Below, piece by piece: positions 19,401 to 34,400 of a stretch of DNA of 64,000 bases. Source of the stretch: Elysia crispata. Lineage: Eukaryota > Mollusca > Gastropoda > Plakobranchidae. The position numbers and the translations under genes are program-made. The stretch spans positions 1 through 64,000 of the forward strand of contig JAWDGP010006885.1 in assembly GCA_033675545.1 (NCBI GenBank). Reading direction: 5' to 3'. The notes below the pieces were generated by a model. It was not told where the DNA came from. It did no database searches and was given only the letters and a program-made list of their open reading frames with translations. Each line of letters opens with the position of its first letter. Positions within the stretch are counted from its first letter, which is position 1.

Positions 19401-22400
19401 TTGGATGGGGGAATGGGGGGGAGGGAGGGGGTTGATGTTCTGGAGAATAAGGGTTACCAGCCTTCTCTATGCATTTAGAAGGTATTGATTTTCTCAATGA
19501 GAAATAAATGAATGTTGAGGTGTTTTGTTTCCATGGACAGTAAATTACACAAATAAGAATGGTGCTGTAGGAGCATGGTCAGGGCAATAAATTTTTTTTT
19601 TTGATGTCGTTGCTTTTCTAAATTCAAAATCTTTATATATCTTTTTTGATGTCCCCAAATCACAGGAGGTGATATATCCTCAAAGAATATTTGGCTTGCT
19701 GAGAGTATGCTTGATCTTTTCCTGGACTGCAAGTGAGTACCTTAGCCATACCAACAGATACATTTTCTTTTCAATGAAACAAAAATTGAATCTTTTTTTT
19801 TTATCGACTTTTAAATATGCTGCTTTGTCGGCAACGAAAGTGTCTTGATATTTAGTAAGTCAATACTTCTAAAGAATTGATGTCTTTATTTAACTTTTCC
19901 CATTTTTTTTAGCTTGAAATGGTATCTTTTATGGGTCTGACTGTTTCAGCAAATTTTAATTATATGTTTTTACGTTATAATGAATGACATAGCTCCATAA
20001 AGTATATACTACAATTGAATAAATACATTTGTCTGTGGTGTGAACTATTTTTTGTTTTTCTATCCTTCAGACCATTCCTTGGAAAAAATGTTTCATTAAT
20101 GGCTTTTGTAGTTTACACATACTTGCGGATTATTGTTGATCATGGAACTCCCACCCTTGCCAATCTCAGACAGAAAGAAGTGGAGCTGTGTGTTTCTTTG
20201 CTTAGAGCTCATGTGAGTAAATTACTAGTATGGTTTTGGAGATAGAAAATTCCCTGGCTAACTTTTCTCCAACCTTCAGAAAAATTTTCTGCATTTTATT
20301 CTTTTTATTTCTCTCCAAAAAAAATTTTTAAGTTAGCTTTGTGGACTGTCTGGATGTAATTTTAAGAAATTACAAGTTAATTCAAATTTCAAAAATGTTT
20401 GCCAAACTTTGGAAATTCTTACATATTTATATATATACGGGTATATTTATTAGGAAAGAAAATTTTCCATAAATTTTAGAAATTCCGTATAATTTGAACA
20501 TTCCTGTGATCCTCTGTAAATCCTGTCCTTGAGTCAGACATAAATTTATATCTGTAAGCTTGAGCGTATGTAAAATTTTACGGAAAAAGAAATGGTGAAA
20601 ATGTAATTTTACGACGAGTACAATATTTTTCCGTCAACAGTTATGAACCAGTGTGAAAGAATAAAGCTGGGCGATGAAATATATCGATATTGTGTATTTT
20701 TTTTTAATTTATATATATTTTGAAATCCAATATCGAGATTTATATAGTAGTTGAAACCATCCAAGGTATTGGTCCCGTTGAGTTGTTTACTTTTACCATA
20801 CATTCGTCCGAAAAACTTTTTCTCTTCATCTTCACACCCAGACTTTGCCGTTATTTGCAACAAATTCTTATTTTCATCTGATAATAGCTTATAAAAATAC
20901 AACTAGAATTTTATTTATTTTTTTTAAAGGGGGAGGGAGGGGGTCAAAATACATTTTCTAAATCTTAATTGAATGCCGGCACATATTTTGAGGTCATAGG
21001 GGAATCCTAAGTGGAGCTAGACCTTATAATCAAAATTGGGCATGACTTCACATGAGATTTTATTAGTTTACTAGGTGATTTTCATTCCAAAGCAAATAAT
21101 TTCCCTTTTATATGGCCAGGTGTAGCCTAGTGAGAAGTTTTAGACCAAATCGATATTGATCATATTCAGCTCAAATGTCTAGAAAAGATAAATATAAGAA
21201 GAGCATTGTTCAATATGTAAGCTAGAATATAGGCCTATATGTATTCTTTGATGAGTAAACCTTTATGGTGCCACAGTTGAACCAGTAAAACAGGAAGCAG
21301 TCGCATTTGGGGAACACAGCTGTAAATGGGTAACAGGTCATTCTAACTGAGCACAGAAAAAAAAAAGTTAATTAAATCAGGAAGCAAAAAATGCTCCACA
21401 ATCATGGCTCTGTGTACAATTTTGTTTTCGTTTTCTTTTTCAGAGAGAATGAGAGAATGCTCCTGTAAAAAAAATTGTGTTCAGTTTTCACATATGTATA
21501 TTTTTTTGTTCCCTTTTTGATTCATAGTGGCAGGAATGTCAGCAAATAGGAAGAGACTTGGTTCGCTTATTGCAAAATGTTGCCAGAATACCAGAATTTG
21601 ATCTTCTTTGGAAAGATATGGTTTTAAATCCATCATCTCTTTCACCAACATTTACAGGTAAGCAAAGGTTACAAATAAATATGTTCAACATAAACTGAAA
21701 TCAGAAGTCATTTCGCTTAGTATTGTTTGTGACTTAATCATGCAAAAAAATATTCAATATAAGAAAAAAAGCTATTTCAAATTTTCAGTAAATGATATAA
21801 AGAAAAGAATTTAATCATAAAGAAGCTGATTTTCTTTAAACAAGTTTAAATCATATACACATATTAGGACCCTCACTCTGGTTTTGCTTTCTTTTCTTTT
21901 TTTCTTGAACTTAACTAGTTGGAAAAAAGGGAGCAAAAAATTCTGTAAAATTATTTAAAATTAAAATTTTTATGCATTTCAAAAAACACTAATTGGTGTA
22001 TTGTCTGGTGCTTTTTTTTTTCAAGAAAGCTAATTGTTAATCCTCATTATTTTTTGTCTCCGATCTCAATAAAAGGCATTGCTCAGTTGCTACAAATTAG
22101 GACATCAAGAAAATTCCTGGTGGGAAGACTGACTCCTGATATGGAAAATAAACTTGTATTTCTCATCACCAAAGTAAGTTTCTTGTCATCTGGCAGCTAA
22201 TATTGGTTATGTACTATGATCATTGTTCAAGTTCAGGTTCATCATACTGTTCAAAGAATGAATTTTTTTCAGCTTAGAAAGAAGTTCAACTTTATAGACC
22301 TAAGGCATCAAGTAATATAATGCATGTCACTATTAATCTTATTTTAATCAGATCATATTAAAGCCTGCTGTTTCTGATCATGGTTTAAAATTTCTTGTAT

Positions 22401-25400
22401 GAAGGTTCTGAAATGATAGATGCAAGAACATGTCAAAGAAGGCTAGTCTTTTCATTATGTCAGATTCACCATTCTTTACCACTTTCAGTATTTCAAACTT
22501 TCCTCCTCTTTCAAACAAAACAGTTTCCAGCAATTTTTTTTACTTTTGATTAATAAAAAATAATTATAAAAACCAACGCTGGAAAAAAATCAAAAGAGCA
22601 GCAAAACTCAAATAGTACAGCACTTTGATGATCTATGCTTGTCTCAAGGTAATCTCAGATTTGAAGGCTTTCTACAATTATTTTGTCAGTTTCAATTTTT
22701 TTTTTTCTGAGTATGGATCAGCAAAAGAATATATCTGCCAAGATGCCCTTCACTGAGGTGCTAGAAAAATAATTTTTTATCTGAGATTTTTCTTTGTGTG
22801 TGAAGAAAAAGAATCTCTCATAGCGTCTATGTTGTATTTTATGTTTATCATTCATGAAATGCTTTGCAGTGAAAGAGATGGTTTCAGAATAAAAAAAAAA
22901 AAACTTGAACTTGCTTTATTACAGGTTAGGTTTGGGAACCAGAAACGCTATCAAGATTGGTTCCAGAGACAGGTAAGATGATGATAAAAATATTTAAAGG
23001 AATGTACATGAGGAAAAGTAATCATTTATTCTCATAAGCACATACTTAATACTTATCCTAGAACATGTCTTATGTTTTTAGACTGTTTACTTCACACTGT
23101 TAAACAGTGACCATGAAAGTCAGCTACCTTATGAATTAAGATTACATGAAAAATGTAAGTTTTTAAAGAGTCCTGTTTGGGAATTTAGTAAATTTACAAA
23201 CACTGTTAAGAGAAGCCAATACGATAAGATCACTCATAAAAAGAATATGTATACACTAGACACCCTTTTTAGGCCATGTGGTTAGAAGCAAGAATCTAGA
23301 ACATCTTGTGACAACTGGAATGATCTAATAAAACCAGCTGGGGAAAACAGCGTGAAAAGATAGAAGGACTAACAAAGTGGCTTAGACGAGTGACATACAT
23401 TGAAGGAAACAAGGGATAGAGATGCGTGGAAGGTCATGATGGCCTATACTGAATTGCACCTGATTGATATTTGATTTGGGATTAATTAGCAATGCTTTTT
23501 TAAAAAATCCAAGCAAAAGTATTTATCTCCACCAATGCCTTTTCTTTTTTTCCATAGTATTTGTCAACCCCTGAAAGCCAGTCTCTTCGCTGTGATTTGA
23601 TAAGATATATTTGTGCTGTGTTCCACCCATCAAATGAATTACTTTGCTCAGATATCATCCCTCGCTGGGCAGTCATTGGTTGGCTACTAACTACATGCAC
23701 AGTATGTTATTTTTAGGCAGAAAACCCTTTTTGCGTTAAAAGTAATGAATGTTTGACTTGTCGAATTGCAAAGCTTGATTAGTGACCTCAGTCTCTCTTT
23801 GATTTTTTTTTTTATGTCTTTGGAAAGTGAATGACAAATTTTGAATTATCCTTAGGCTAAATGCTTATAATTCATGAGAGCTTTTTCGTCTTGCAAATTG
23901 AAAGTCTTCTTTCATTAGAAATATGGCTTTTTTTTTCTACAGTCAAATGTGGCAGCTTCTGATGCAAAACTGGCACTGTTCTATGACTGGCTCTTCTTTG
24001 ACCCTGAGAGAGACAGCATAATGAATATTGGTATGCCCTTTTTTTCTAACTCCATTTGTTTTACGAAAATATGAAAGTTTTGTGGGCACATTGTCAAAAC
24101 ATGTTTTTGATTTTGCTGAGAAATAAAGTTTCTCTTTAGTCAAGATAGATTTTTTTATTTTGATCTCTTTAGAGCTTACATGAAAATTTTTTTTAAATTA
24201 GGATTGCTATAATTTGTTCTCAGAACCTGCAGTCCTGGTCATGTTTCACTCTATACGACCTCATCCTGCAATCACAGCAACTTTGCTAGATTTCATGTGC
24301 AGAGTGAGTAGAAAGTTCTTATAGTTCATGGCATAAGGTTTCCTCATTTGTAAAAAGAAAAAAGCGGTGTGTTTGCATCAGAAAGCTAATGTATGGATTT
24401 TTTTTAAAGCAGGAATGTACTTAAATTTTTTAAAAATAGATTAAAATAAAAGCTAATAGCCTTCTTGTTTTTAATTCTCTTTATTCCCTGCTCTTGAGAC
24501 ATTTTTTTTCCTTTACTGTCATATTCTTCTATGGGAGGGTTTGCAAATAATAAAAAAGAGGTTTAAGGAAGAAAAAAAATGCATGTGTACTGAAATTTTT
24601 TGTGGTAGTGAGCAAAAATAAACATCTTGAACCATAAAGAACAGAGGAGTTGTCTAAGACTGTTTTTTTTTTAATTTGCACACAAAAAAAAAAATACTCA
24701 TGTAGCATGTCATTTGTGCACACAAACGAGGATCATCAAAGTCCATTAGAAGGCACACAGCAGGGTGTCTAGCAAAGTCAAAACATTGTTGCAAAGTCAT
24801 TAGCTTCATGTCTTTGTCATAAAATGGTTTGTAAATTTAGGCTTATTCTACGTTAAGACAGGAACAATAAGCAGAAAAAAAAAAATAACTTAGCATCATG
24901 AAGTCATTTACTGCATCATTTCTAGTGAGAGGCATATATACTAGATTTTTTCACATTTGAAGGTCAGATTTTATTTTTCAACATGTTCAGTGTGTTTCAA
25001 AAAATGATTTTGGATTTTGTTTTCAGTATGTGTTAGTTCTTTCATGCCAGTTTTTTGTTGATGGTTGTAAAAATGCTTTTGGGAGCAAATTTCAGTCTGG
25101 ATTTTTGCTGGAAACTGTGCATCATTGCAGCTGAAAAAGCTGGAATCATTATGTTAAAGGATTTAACTTTAAGTTTTGGGACTCCAAAAAATTATTTTAG
25201 CTCTTAATGTAATGGTTGAAATAGCAATAAAATACAATGGTTCTTTTCCTTGCTTACTATTTGGAAAAAAATCTTTTTTTCTTTCAGATTATGAACAACT
25301 TTAGTCCTCAGTACACCCCACAAATTAGAACCAGCATTTTTACAGCTCTACGCACTATATTAGAAAAGAGAGTTCTCCAGTAAGTTCTGGATGAGTTTTT

Positions 25401-28400
25401 GTGAATCAGATATATATGTATACAAACCTGCTCCATGTCAGATTTAAATTTTAAGAAAATTGGGAATTCAGATGTTCATGTATACAATTTTTCTTCGTCT
25501 TATTTTTGCAAAAGAGTAAAACTGTTGTTTCCTCTGATTGTGTGGTTCATTGCATGCAATTATCACTGAGAAACTAAAAACGATGAATTTTTCTGAATGT
25601 CTAAATGTGATAATGATATTTGACTTGATTGGACAGTGCAGTAGACATAATTCATATTAAAATGTTTAATCTTTTTGAAAGTTTGATAAGACTTTGAAGT
25701 AATGCTCAGTGGTGGTTAAAATAAGGCTTTTTATAAAAAGACTAAATTGTCTACCTGTTCAAAGTCGCTTGAATCATTTTATGGTAATGCTACAGTCTCT
25801 CACTTCTGTATTTCTTGTGCGGCAAGAAATTTTCTGTTTTTGCTTTTAGCCGCGCGGCTTTCACTCATTTGTAGGTTTTTACCTTTTTTCATTTCATCAT
25901 TTCTAACTAGGCCTCTTAGATAAGGTTTTGAGATCCACATAAAAAAATTAACAGAATATTAAGCGTTGTTAAACGAAACATTATCAAGATTTGTCTTCAT
26001 TTTTAGAATGATAGTGATAGTGTATGTTTATAATCAACAGACAATAAGGCTCCATTGGTCTGTTTATTTTGGTCTTTTTAAAATATTACAAAAAGTGTGT
26101 CAAATTTTTCTATTTTATGTTTCTAGTTTTTTGTTTTAAACTGCTACAGTGCATATACTTTGGAAAAAGATCATATAATCTTTTTTTTTTAGGCTCTAAG
26201 GAGTATTCTTTGAATAAGAAAGTTTTAGGTTAACTTGAATTTTTTCCTTTTTTTTTTTTTTCATAAAAATTTTGCCACATACATTTGTTTTGTTTAGGGG
26301 TCCAAAATGTAACAAATTGTTTTTTTTTTTTATATTATTTTTTTTAGCACATTATCTTGTTTGAGAATAAATGAAGTCTGAAGCAATCATTAGCAACATC
26401 AAGTTTGAAGTTTTAATCATTTGAATCAAGTTTGAACTTAAAAGATCTCGAATGAAGCTGTTATATACAATGTTGATCAAGTAATTTGTGTCTCCTCACA
26501 TGCATTAAAACATTTACAAGAGTTTATATCAAATCTTTTTTTTCAGGTCTTTATCTCCACTTTTTGACAATGTTAAGCTGGACAAAGATTTGCGCAATCT
26601 ATTAAGGGAAAATTTCACTGAATTCTGCAGTCAAGAGGGTATGAGACTTGTTTTTGGTTGTAGTTATGAGTGTTTTTGTGTTTGCAAATAATTTTAGATT
26701 GAAATGTTACTGTTCTTTTGTTTATAACAAGTTTTGAAACATATAAGATTTCTTTAATGGAAAAAAAAAATTCATGTCTATCAATACAGTGAAGGATGAA
26801 GCACTACACAAAGATGAGCTGGAATCAGATCTGGGAGGAAATAACCACATTGGTGAAAATAATCTCTCAGATGCCTGCTTCAGTGATGATGATGAAGAAA
26901 GCAGCATACCAGGTCAGATCTTAAAAGATTTTCCTTTTCTTAATTTATTTTAGAGTTCTTTTTTAAAAGTGTGGTTTTGTCAAATCCAATTCTTTAATTT
27001 TTTTTTAAGATCGGCTCCTGAGATCCTGGCTTCATTGATTTTTATTTTTCTGTGGGTTGAATGATCCATAAAAACCTTTTTCACCCTTGAGTAGGATACT
27101 ACTGACCACATCGCAATGAGGAGGAGAAAATTGATAGTGGTAGGCCAGAAAGACTTTCCTGTGAAAAGAATTTGCTTCACAATTACACAGTGTGCTTAAG
27201 TTCTGGAAAGAAACCTGTGAAAAATATGTCAATATGAACAATTGCAAGTAAAATTTAAATATTACATGATATTCTTTGGAAAGTCAAAACTATAAAATAC
27301 CTTATCAGCTTGAAGATTTGTGCCAAATGGTATCTAAAATAAAAGCTTCTGAGCCATGGAGGGAAGTTTTGTAACTGGTCCACATTAAACCAACATTTTT
27401 CAAAATCAGATGTCAAATTTTTTGTTGTAAAACGATGATTTTCAATAAATAAAAAGCATAAAGCAACCTCACATGAGAAATTCTACATACCAACAAAAAA
27501 GCCTGAAAAAGTCGAAATCAGTAATATTAGCCTGTGATTGCTCAGTACACTACACGGCTGTTTGCTCTAATGCTTAGGGCAGGAATTTAGTTTTGGGGAG
27601 CGGCGAGAACCTCCTTTATGCTTCTGAGACGATTTTAATTAAACGGGCGGCTGGCAGACGTAGATTTATCACCTTCAGGTAATTTGATCTGACAGGCTGG
27701 GTTGGCGTTTTCAGGGTCTGTGCCTACGCATGGCGGGTGCCGCTTTCTGCACTAAAAATCGGTCATAAATGCGGACATTCCATTAAATTTGTTACTAAAT
27801 TGTGATTTTAAAAGATAGTCAAGTGTAGTACCATTTAAAAGATCTTTTTCTGCTGTACAAGACGCACTAAAATTCAATGTCACATCGCTTCGTATTGCGT
27901 TTTTATCAATTCCGTTCTGTGGTACATGCTTTTGAAGAAAGTTTTCTGTTGAATTCTAACTAATTTCCTAATTATTTTTTTCACATTTACATCCCCCAAT
28001 GATGTAAGCGTGTGTGAAAAAAGTTAAACTGGCTTTCTGTTAGTTTTTTTTTAATGATTTTTTTCCTTTTCAGTGTGTAACCTGCCAGGGTTCCTATCAT
28101 ATACACTTATATAAAATGCATGTAATAACGGTTCTTAGAAAGGTGGATATTTAACTTAAAGACATAATTTTAATATTTAGAAATGAAGAAAGCAGTCAAA
28201 CAAAGCTAGAGACTGAGACAGACGGAGTTAGATGTAAGGATCAAAAGATACAAAAGACTGTAAATAAAGAAATAAATAATATGGAAAATCAACCACAAAC
28301 CTAGATCTAGCTCGAGACTGACAAATAAGAAGAAAGACTTGAAAACGTGTCATCTTATTTGTTGGTCTCAAGCTAGATCTAGGTTTGTGATTGATTTTGC

Positions 28401-31400
28401 TATACTATTTATTTCATTATTTACAGTCATTTGCATCTTTCGATCCTTAGATCTAGCTCCGTCTGTCTCCACCTCTATCGGTGTTTGACTGCCTTCTTTA
28501 TTTCTATAGCACAGGGAGAGAAGGATAAAACAAAAGAGAGAGAGAGAGAGAGAAAGAGAGATAAAAAATGAAAGGGATAACATTAAAGAAAAAAGTTAAT
28601 GCATGAGAGCGAAGAAGAAAACTGGAGAGAGAAATAGAGAGAGAGACACACACACAGACAGAAAGAGGGAGAGATAGATAGACAGAGAGAGAGAGAAAGA
28701 GAGATTCGCACACAAAAAGAAGAAAATAGAAGGGGAAGAGGAATTATAGAGAAAAGAGTGAAAAAGGAAGGGTATGATTAAAAAAGGGGTTAGAATGAAA
28801 AGAAGAAAGAGAGAGTAAAATAATGTGGAGGTATAAAACAATAGAAAAAAATATTTTTTTTAAATATATTTAGGTTAAGTGTCGATGTGAAATATTTTTG
28901 CTCATTACTTGAGTTGAATCTGTCATCATCAGTGACTTGAAAATATATAAAAAAAATTCTTCGATCTTGATTCACGTCCGAACGCCAATAGAGCCTTTTA
29001 AGATATTCACCATATAAAGACTAGAACCTTTTGCCTTTTCATTAGTTCTTTTTTTTTGAAATTATAACTCGTGGGCTGTTGAAGATATTGATGTTTTACT
29101 ATTACCTTTCAGTATCTGTCTCATCATGACCTAATAAAAACCGGCGTTTGAAAAATCCTATCAAAGCCATTTAAAAAGTTTTTTTCTGAAATTTTAATAG
29201 TCCATTTAAATGAAAAGTATCTTAAGTAATTAATGAGATATTTCTTGGTCTTCAAAATTCAATGTGACGGCTAAAAATTGCTTTGTTTTTTCAATAAAAA
29301 TAGCTACAAAAAACATGATAGCTGCAGATCTAAATTTAGCCGTGCCAAGGAGGCTGGGCGAACTAGGTCAAAGTTCACATGGGCACGGCGGGCGTCATGG
29401 GATAGGCTGGGCGAAAACGTAAACGAGCGCTGGCAAAAAGCGGTGATTACTTTTTGAAAGTGTGTCATTTTTATCCAAAGGTATTGCTCATATTCCTGAG
29501 ATGAACAGATAATTATATTTTTAAAAATGGAAAAGTTGAATTTATAACCAGGGACATTAAAAATAATAAATACTTGTGCAAAATAACTTTCAAAAACATT
29601 TAACAAAGTCACATTCCTTAATAAACCCTGCAAATCGTAACCATTTTTGTTGACATATAGAATAGACAGGACATTGAAATTATTTACTTTTTAACTAATA
29701 CTACTCCATTAGAAGTTGGAACAAATAGTTTTAGCCAAAAGTCTCACATGCAACCATAGTCCATTATTACTCCAAGGTGAAATGCAGAAAGTTTAATTTT
29801 TGCCTTGTCATTTGTTTGCAGGCAACTCATATTTTTATTTTCTTGTTAAAACAACAAATCATTTAGTATGTCAATACTAAGCTTGTTCAGGTAAAACTGC
29901 TTAAAACATCCCACCAAACCATATGTTGAGATAGCAGGATAGCAATGCTACCACAAGATTTCAGAAGAAGTTCTGTTGAGAGTTGGAAACAAACCTTCTC
30001 TTGGTGAGTTTGGGAGTTCCACCTTACCTGACAGGACCTGTTAAATGAGTGCTTGTGATAATGTACAGACATTAGCAGATTTTATAAAAAGAAGCCAAAT
30101 TATCTAATCCTCAAGTTCAAAAACAGTCTGCTCTGGATATTCAAGACTCATTATGCTTTAAATAGAAATTTTCAAAGGATGAGAAATTTAGCAAGCAGTC
30201 AAAATTATGGTAAAATGTGTGTAAATTTAAGCAATTTCTTCATTAATGTAAGAAACACCAGAATGGCCAAATCCTACCAATTAATTTTTGTGTAACTGGC
30301 CAATATCACATTTTTATTTTGGTCCTTACACCTTATGTCTCTTTAAAATCTAACATCTTATTTTTGCTCTCTCTTTTCGAATATCTGTGCCTAACATTGC
30401 AGGAAAACTCAAGGATGAAATGGGTTTTCAGCCAATAAAAGAGTCAGCTGCCTATGTTCCAGTGGATATTACAGAGCATTTGAATCAGCTGGGAGGCCAA
30501 ATTCATGACTTAACTGTGGAGCTAATGGACGAAAGGTTTGTTTTAATATTTTATTGATATAAGATCCAATCAACTCATCTTTTTATATTTCCTTTTCTTT
30601 GGTTAAAAGTTTTTGCTTAAAACAGTAGACATTTTTTTTCATAGTGTGTTAACCTTTCAAGGAAACCATGACTATTTAATCTTGTTCTTGGCAAAGTATT
30701 TTATTAATTGCCAATCCTTAACTCTGCTGCTATTATCAAGTATTATAATTATTAACTTTTTCTTTCTTTGTATTTCAAATATATGCAGTCATATTAATTT
30801 TTTATGGAAATTACACAGAAAATGAATGTTGAAAAAATTATGCTAAATCCAAGTTATTTTAGAATCTCTCCACCATTTTTGCCTCTCTGTAGGAAATATA
30901 ACATTTGCTTTTTTTTTTTTTCACAGAAATCAGGAAATGCAGTGTGACCTCACAGATAAGTTGATGCAGGTTGTTATCCAAGAGGTATGTATGATTAGTA
31001 ATATGAAATGATTTCGGCTTATTCAATGAAGTGAAAGGCTTATTTCTTAATTTTTTTTTTATCCTTCACCAATTTTCAGGAGGACTTTGACCAAGAAATG
31101 GCCAATACACTATCCACATGTCTTTGTCAGATATTGAGTCCACAGTTCCTAAACAAGTTGTTTCCTGAGGAGGTGGATGAAGAGTAAGATTTTCATTCAT
31201 TTGGACTGCCATAATAGTCATTGCACACATAATAGTAATGAATACATAATATCGTGACTGAATCTTTTTTAAATAGAAAAATGGTTAATAATAAAGTGAA
31301 CAATATTGACCATGTGAACTTTAGAGAGTGAAAGAAAAAAAGAAATTAATTAGTGCCTATGTAACTAACTGCAGGCTGCACCACTAACTATCAAATGCAT

Positions 31401-34400
31401 GTCCTTTGAAGGGAATTAAAAAGTTCTCGATAATTTATCTTAAGCTTGATCGAAATTTGTCTTTGGACCAATTTTAATGAGTCACATGCACAAATTCTTA
31501 AATTGGATTACCATGTTTAATCTAAAATAAACAACAGCAAAAATCATATTTTAGAGAGTATGATAATTTTTTGTAATTTTCATTAGAAAAAGTTTTTTTT
31601 GTTAATATGTTTGTCTATTGTAATGAAAACTGCAACAACTAACTCACTGTAGTGATTGTAAACAATTTGGAAAATATAATTATATGCATTGCATGTTTGT
31701 TTTTACTCCAATTGAATTTCAATTTTTCTTTAAGGTCAATTGAGGATTCCATTGGTTCACCTCTTTTTGTCATAGTGAGGTAAGAAGTTTAACACCTTTT
31801 TAAACACAGAATTTTTTGTTATACCCATTTTTTCCTATAATCTTCACATAGATAACCTTATGGTGCATTTTTTGTATTTGAGACTTTTAAGAGTGCTTTA
31901 CTTCAGTTCCACAATAAGTAAAATCTAACCAAAACATCATCATTGAAAATTTCCCTATTTTTAGTTCAATGTCCTTCTTTTTCTCATCTTTTTCCCTCTA
32001 TTTGTAGAATTTTTAATTTTGCTCAATTTTCATGAGAGTCGGATTTCAACCTTTGTACAGTGAGCATTCCTCTCTGATTGATAGTAAAATGCTTGTTATT
32101 TGCAACCTAATTTCAAACAAATTATTTTAGGAAGCATACCCATAGAGCCCTGCAAGAAAACGCACCTTTGATTTTGGCACCTGCTCTTTTCTTAGCTTTT
32201 TTAGGAGAACCGATCCAGCCATGATACCTAATTGCGCCTAATACTTTTTTTCTTGTGAATGAAAAACCTGACAAATATTTTTCAGAATTTTCAGAGAATT
32301 AATTATCGCCATTGTAAAAGAGGATCTTTTGTAGAGTTCTATACCAAACATTAAGTTAAAAGTTTAACATTATGTAATAAACCCTTTACTATGGGCACTG
32401 ATATACACTGTTTGATTTTTTGAAAGATTCTTGAGCCAAATGTCTGAGGAAGATCCAAGGAGGCAACCAGTACTCCAGCTTCTGGGAGAAATGTACTTGA
32501 AGCAGCCACGCATTGGCTACATGCTCTTATACTTTCTTAAAGTGAGGTATGTATCAAAGGCAATATAGTGTAGAGAAATATTGTGCAGTATGAAAAAGAA
32601 TGAAGGCTGTCACTTTGTGACTATAATTTACAATCTACAAAGCTATTTCCAAGTTAATGCAGAATCCAATAATAATTGGGGAAGAAAGTTTTAACAAAAA
32701 TAAATCTATCACAATAAAAGAACTATATTCACATGGTGTTTTCCTCAGAAAATAAACATTGTGCCAAAGGGTTCTAAATAAAATTATATACTTCCTAGTG
32801 GATCTAAGCAGCTTCTCTTATTCAAAATGCAAATTCACAGAAATTTTGAGCTTGTCACTCATTAAATCAGCAGTTTTTCTAAATGAATTGATTTTGAATT
32901 ATTTTAGGATGGTATTTAGAAATGTAGCAGAAACAAAAATATTTCTATCACATATTTAAAGAAGGAAGCAGTATAAAGTACATGTACCTGAAAATATTTG
33001 ATTTTTGTATTTAACTCAACCCCACCTATACTGCCGACCATCACCTATATGGACCACTATATTGTGTATCTATATCGCCCGCCATCGCCCATTTACTTTC
33101 ACTTTCGGGGTGTCTACTTTCTTTCCTTTTAACTACCGGGAAATCTCATGCAAACCTCATTTATGTTTAGGCGGCACTTTAGATTTTGCTTTGGTTATTT
33201 TAGTTTCGTTTTCGGACTAGATTTAGGTCTTAAAATGCATTTCAAAATTGACCATTTTTTACTGCAATTTTTTGTGATTCCAAGGCAGAGGTTAGATCTA
33301 AAATCTGAATTGGGATGGATGATCACTTGAATCATAGTAGGGATGGTACAGAAACCATTTATTTTGGTTATCTGCAAGGTTATCTCTACAATCAGCATGA
33401 AAATAATAACCATTGCCCATTTGAGATTGGGAGTCAGATTGTGATGTTGAGATGTAGTGAAGTGGGATCTTGATGTTTAAAAAACTGAAATGGTGGTGGT
33501 ATCTATTCTTTGTACAGAGTTATGCCCCTTCTCTTAGGGTCAGGGCTTTACCTGAGCAGGAGTTACTTAGGTGGGGTTTAGTTAACTTATGAAGCAGCTT
33601 TAGGAATATCTTAAAGTATTACAATGATGAAAATGACATTTGTAAATAATGATTTTGATTTCCAATCCTTTCTGATTTCTCTTATTTTAGCAAAGGCAGT
33701 GATGAAAAAATGTCTACTTACAAAGATTTTTGTGCAAACCTTGATAACAAAGATTTGAAATCCTGCTTATTGAATGATTTGAAGGTAAGCTCGTTGGCAG
33801 CTTTTGATATGCATTTGTCATTCCTTGTCTCTTAATTTGTAGTCTTGTGTGACTAGTGACTAGAAGACAAGCCTTTCACAGCTTAAATGTCCATGGTGCC
33901 TCGTTTTTTAAATTTTAATTTTACTGGTTTCTGAAGTGGATGATTGGTCAGAAACAGTTAAGATAAAATTTCATTTGTGAAAAAATATACTTTTTGCCTG
34001 CTGCAGCTGTGATGTTATTAGGAAACTATGATTCAAATAAAAAGCTTCTTGTAAAATTCTTGTAACTTGTTTATACTTTACATTTATCTCCTGTACATTT
34101 AAATTGTATGGGTTATAAATGGCTACCAGCTGTGCTCTCAGTTTTAAAACAAGGGACCTGGAGACACTTTTCAGAATATAATAAGTCTCTCTGCAGCATG
34201 AAATATTGAATCTTCCAAGAGCACAGACTAAGTGAATCATGTTTAGTCTTGATACTTTCTTTGGCAGTGCAATTCATTCAAATTACATAATACTAGGGTA
34301 GCATCCAACTACTTGACAATTAATCTATACCAGTCACTTTTTGGCAAATTGAAAAAAAAAATCATTCTTTTTTGTTTGTTTTAGTATTGCCAGTCAGATG

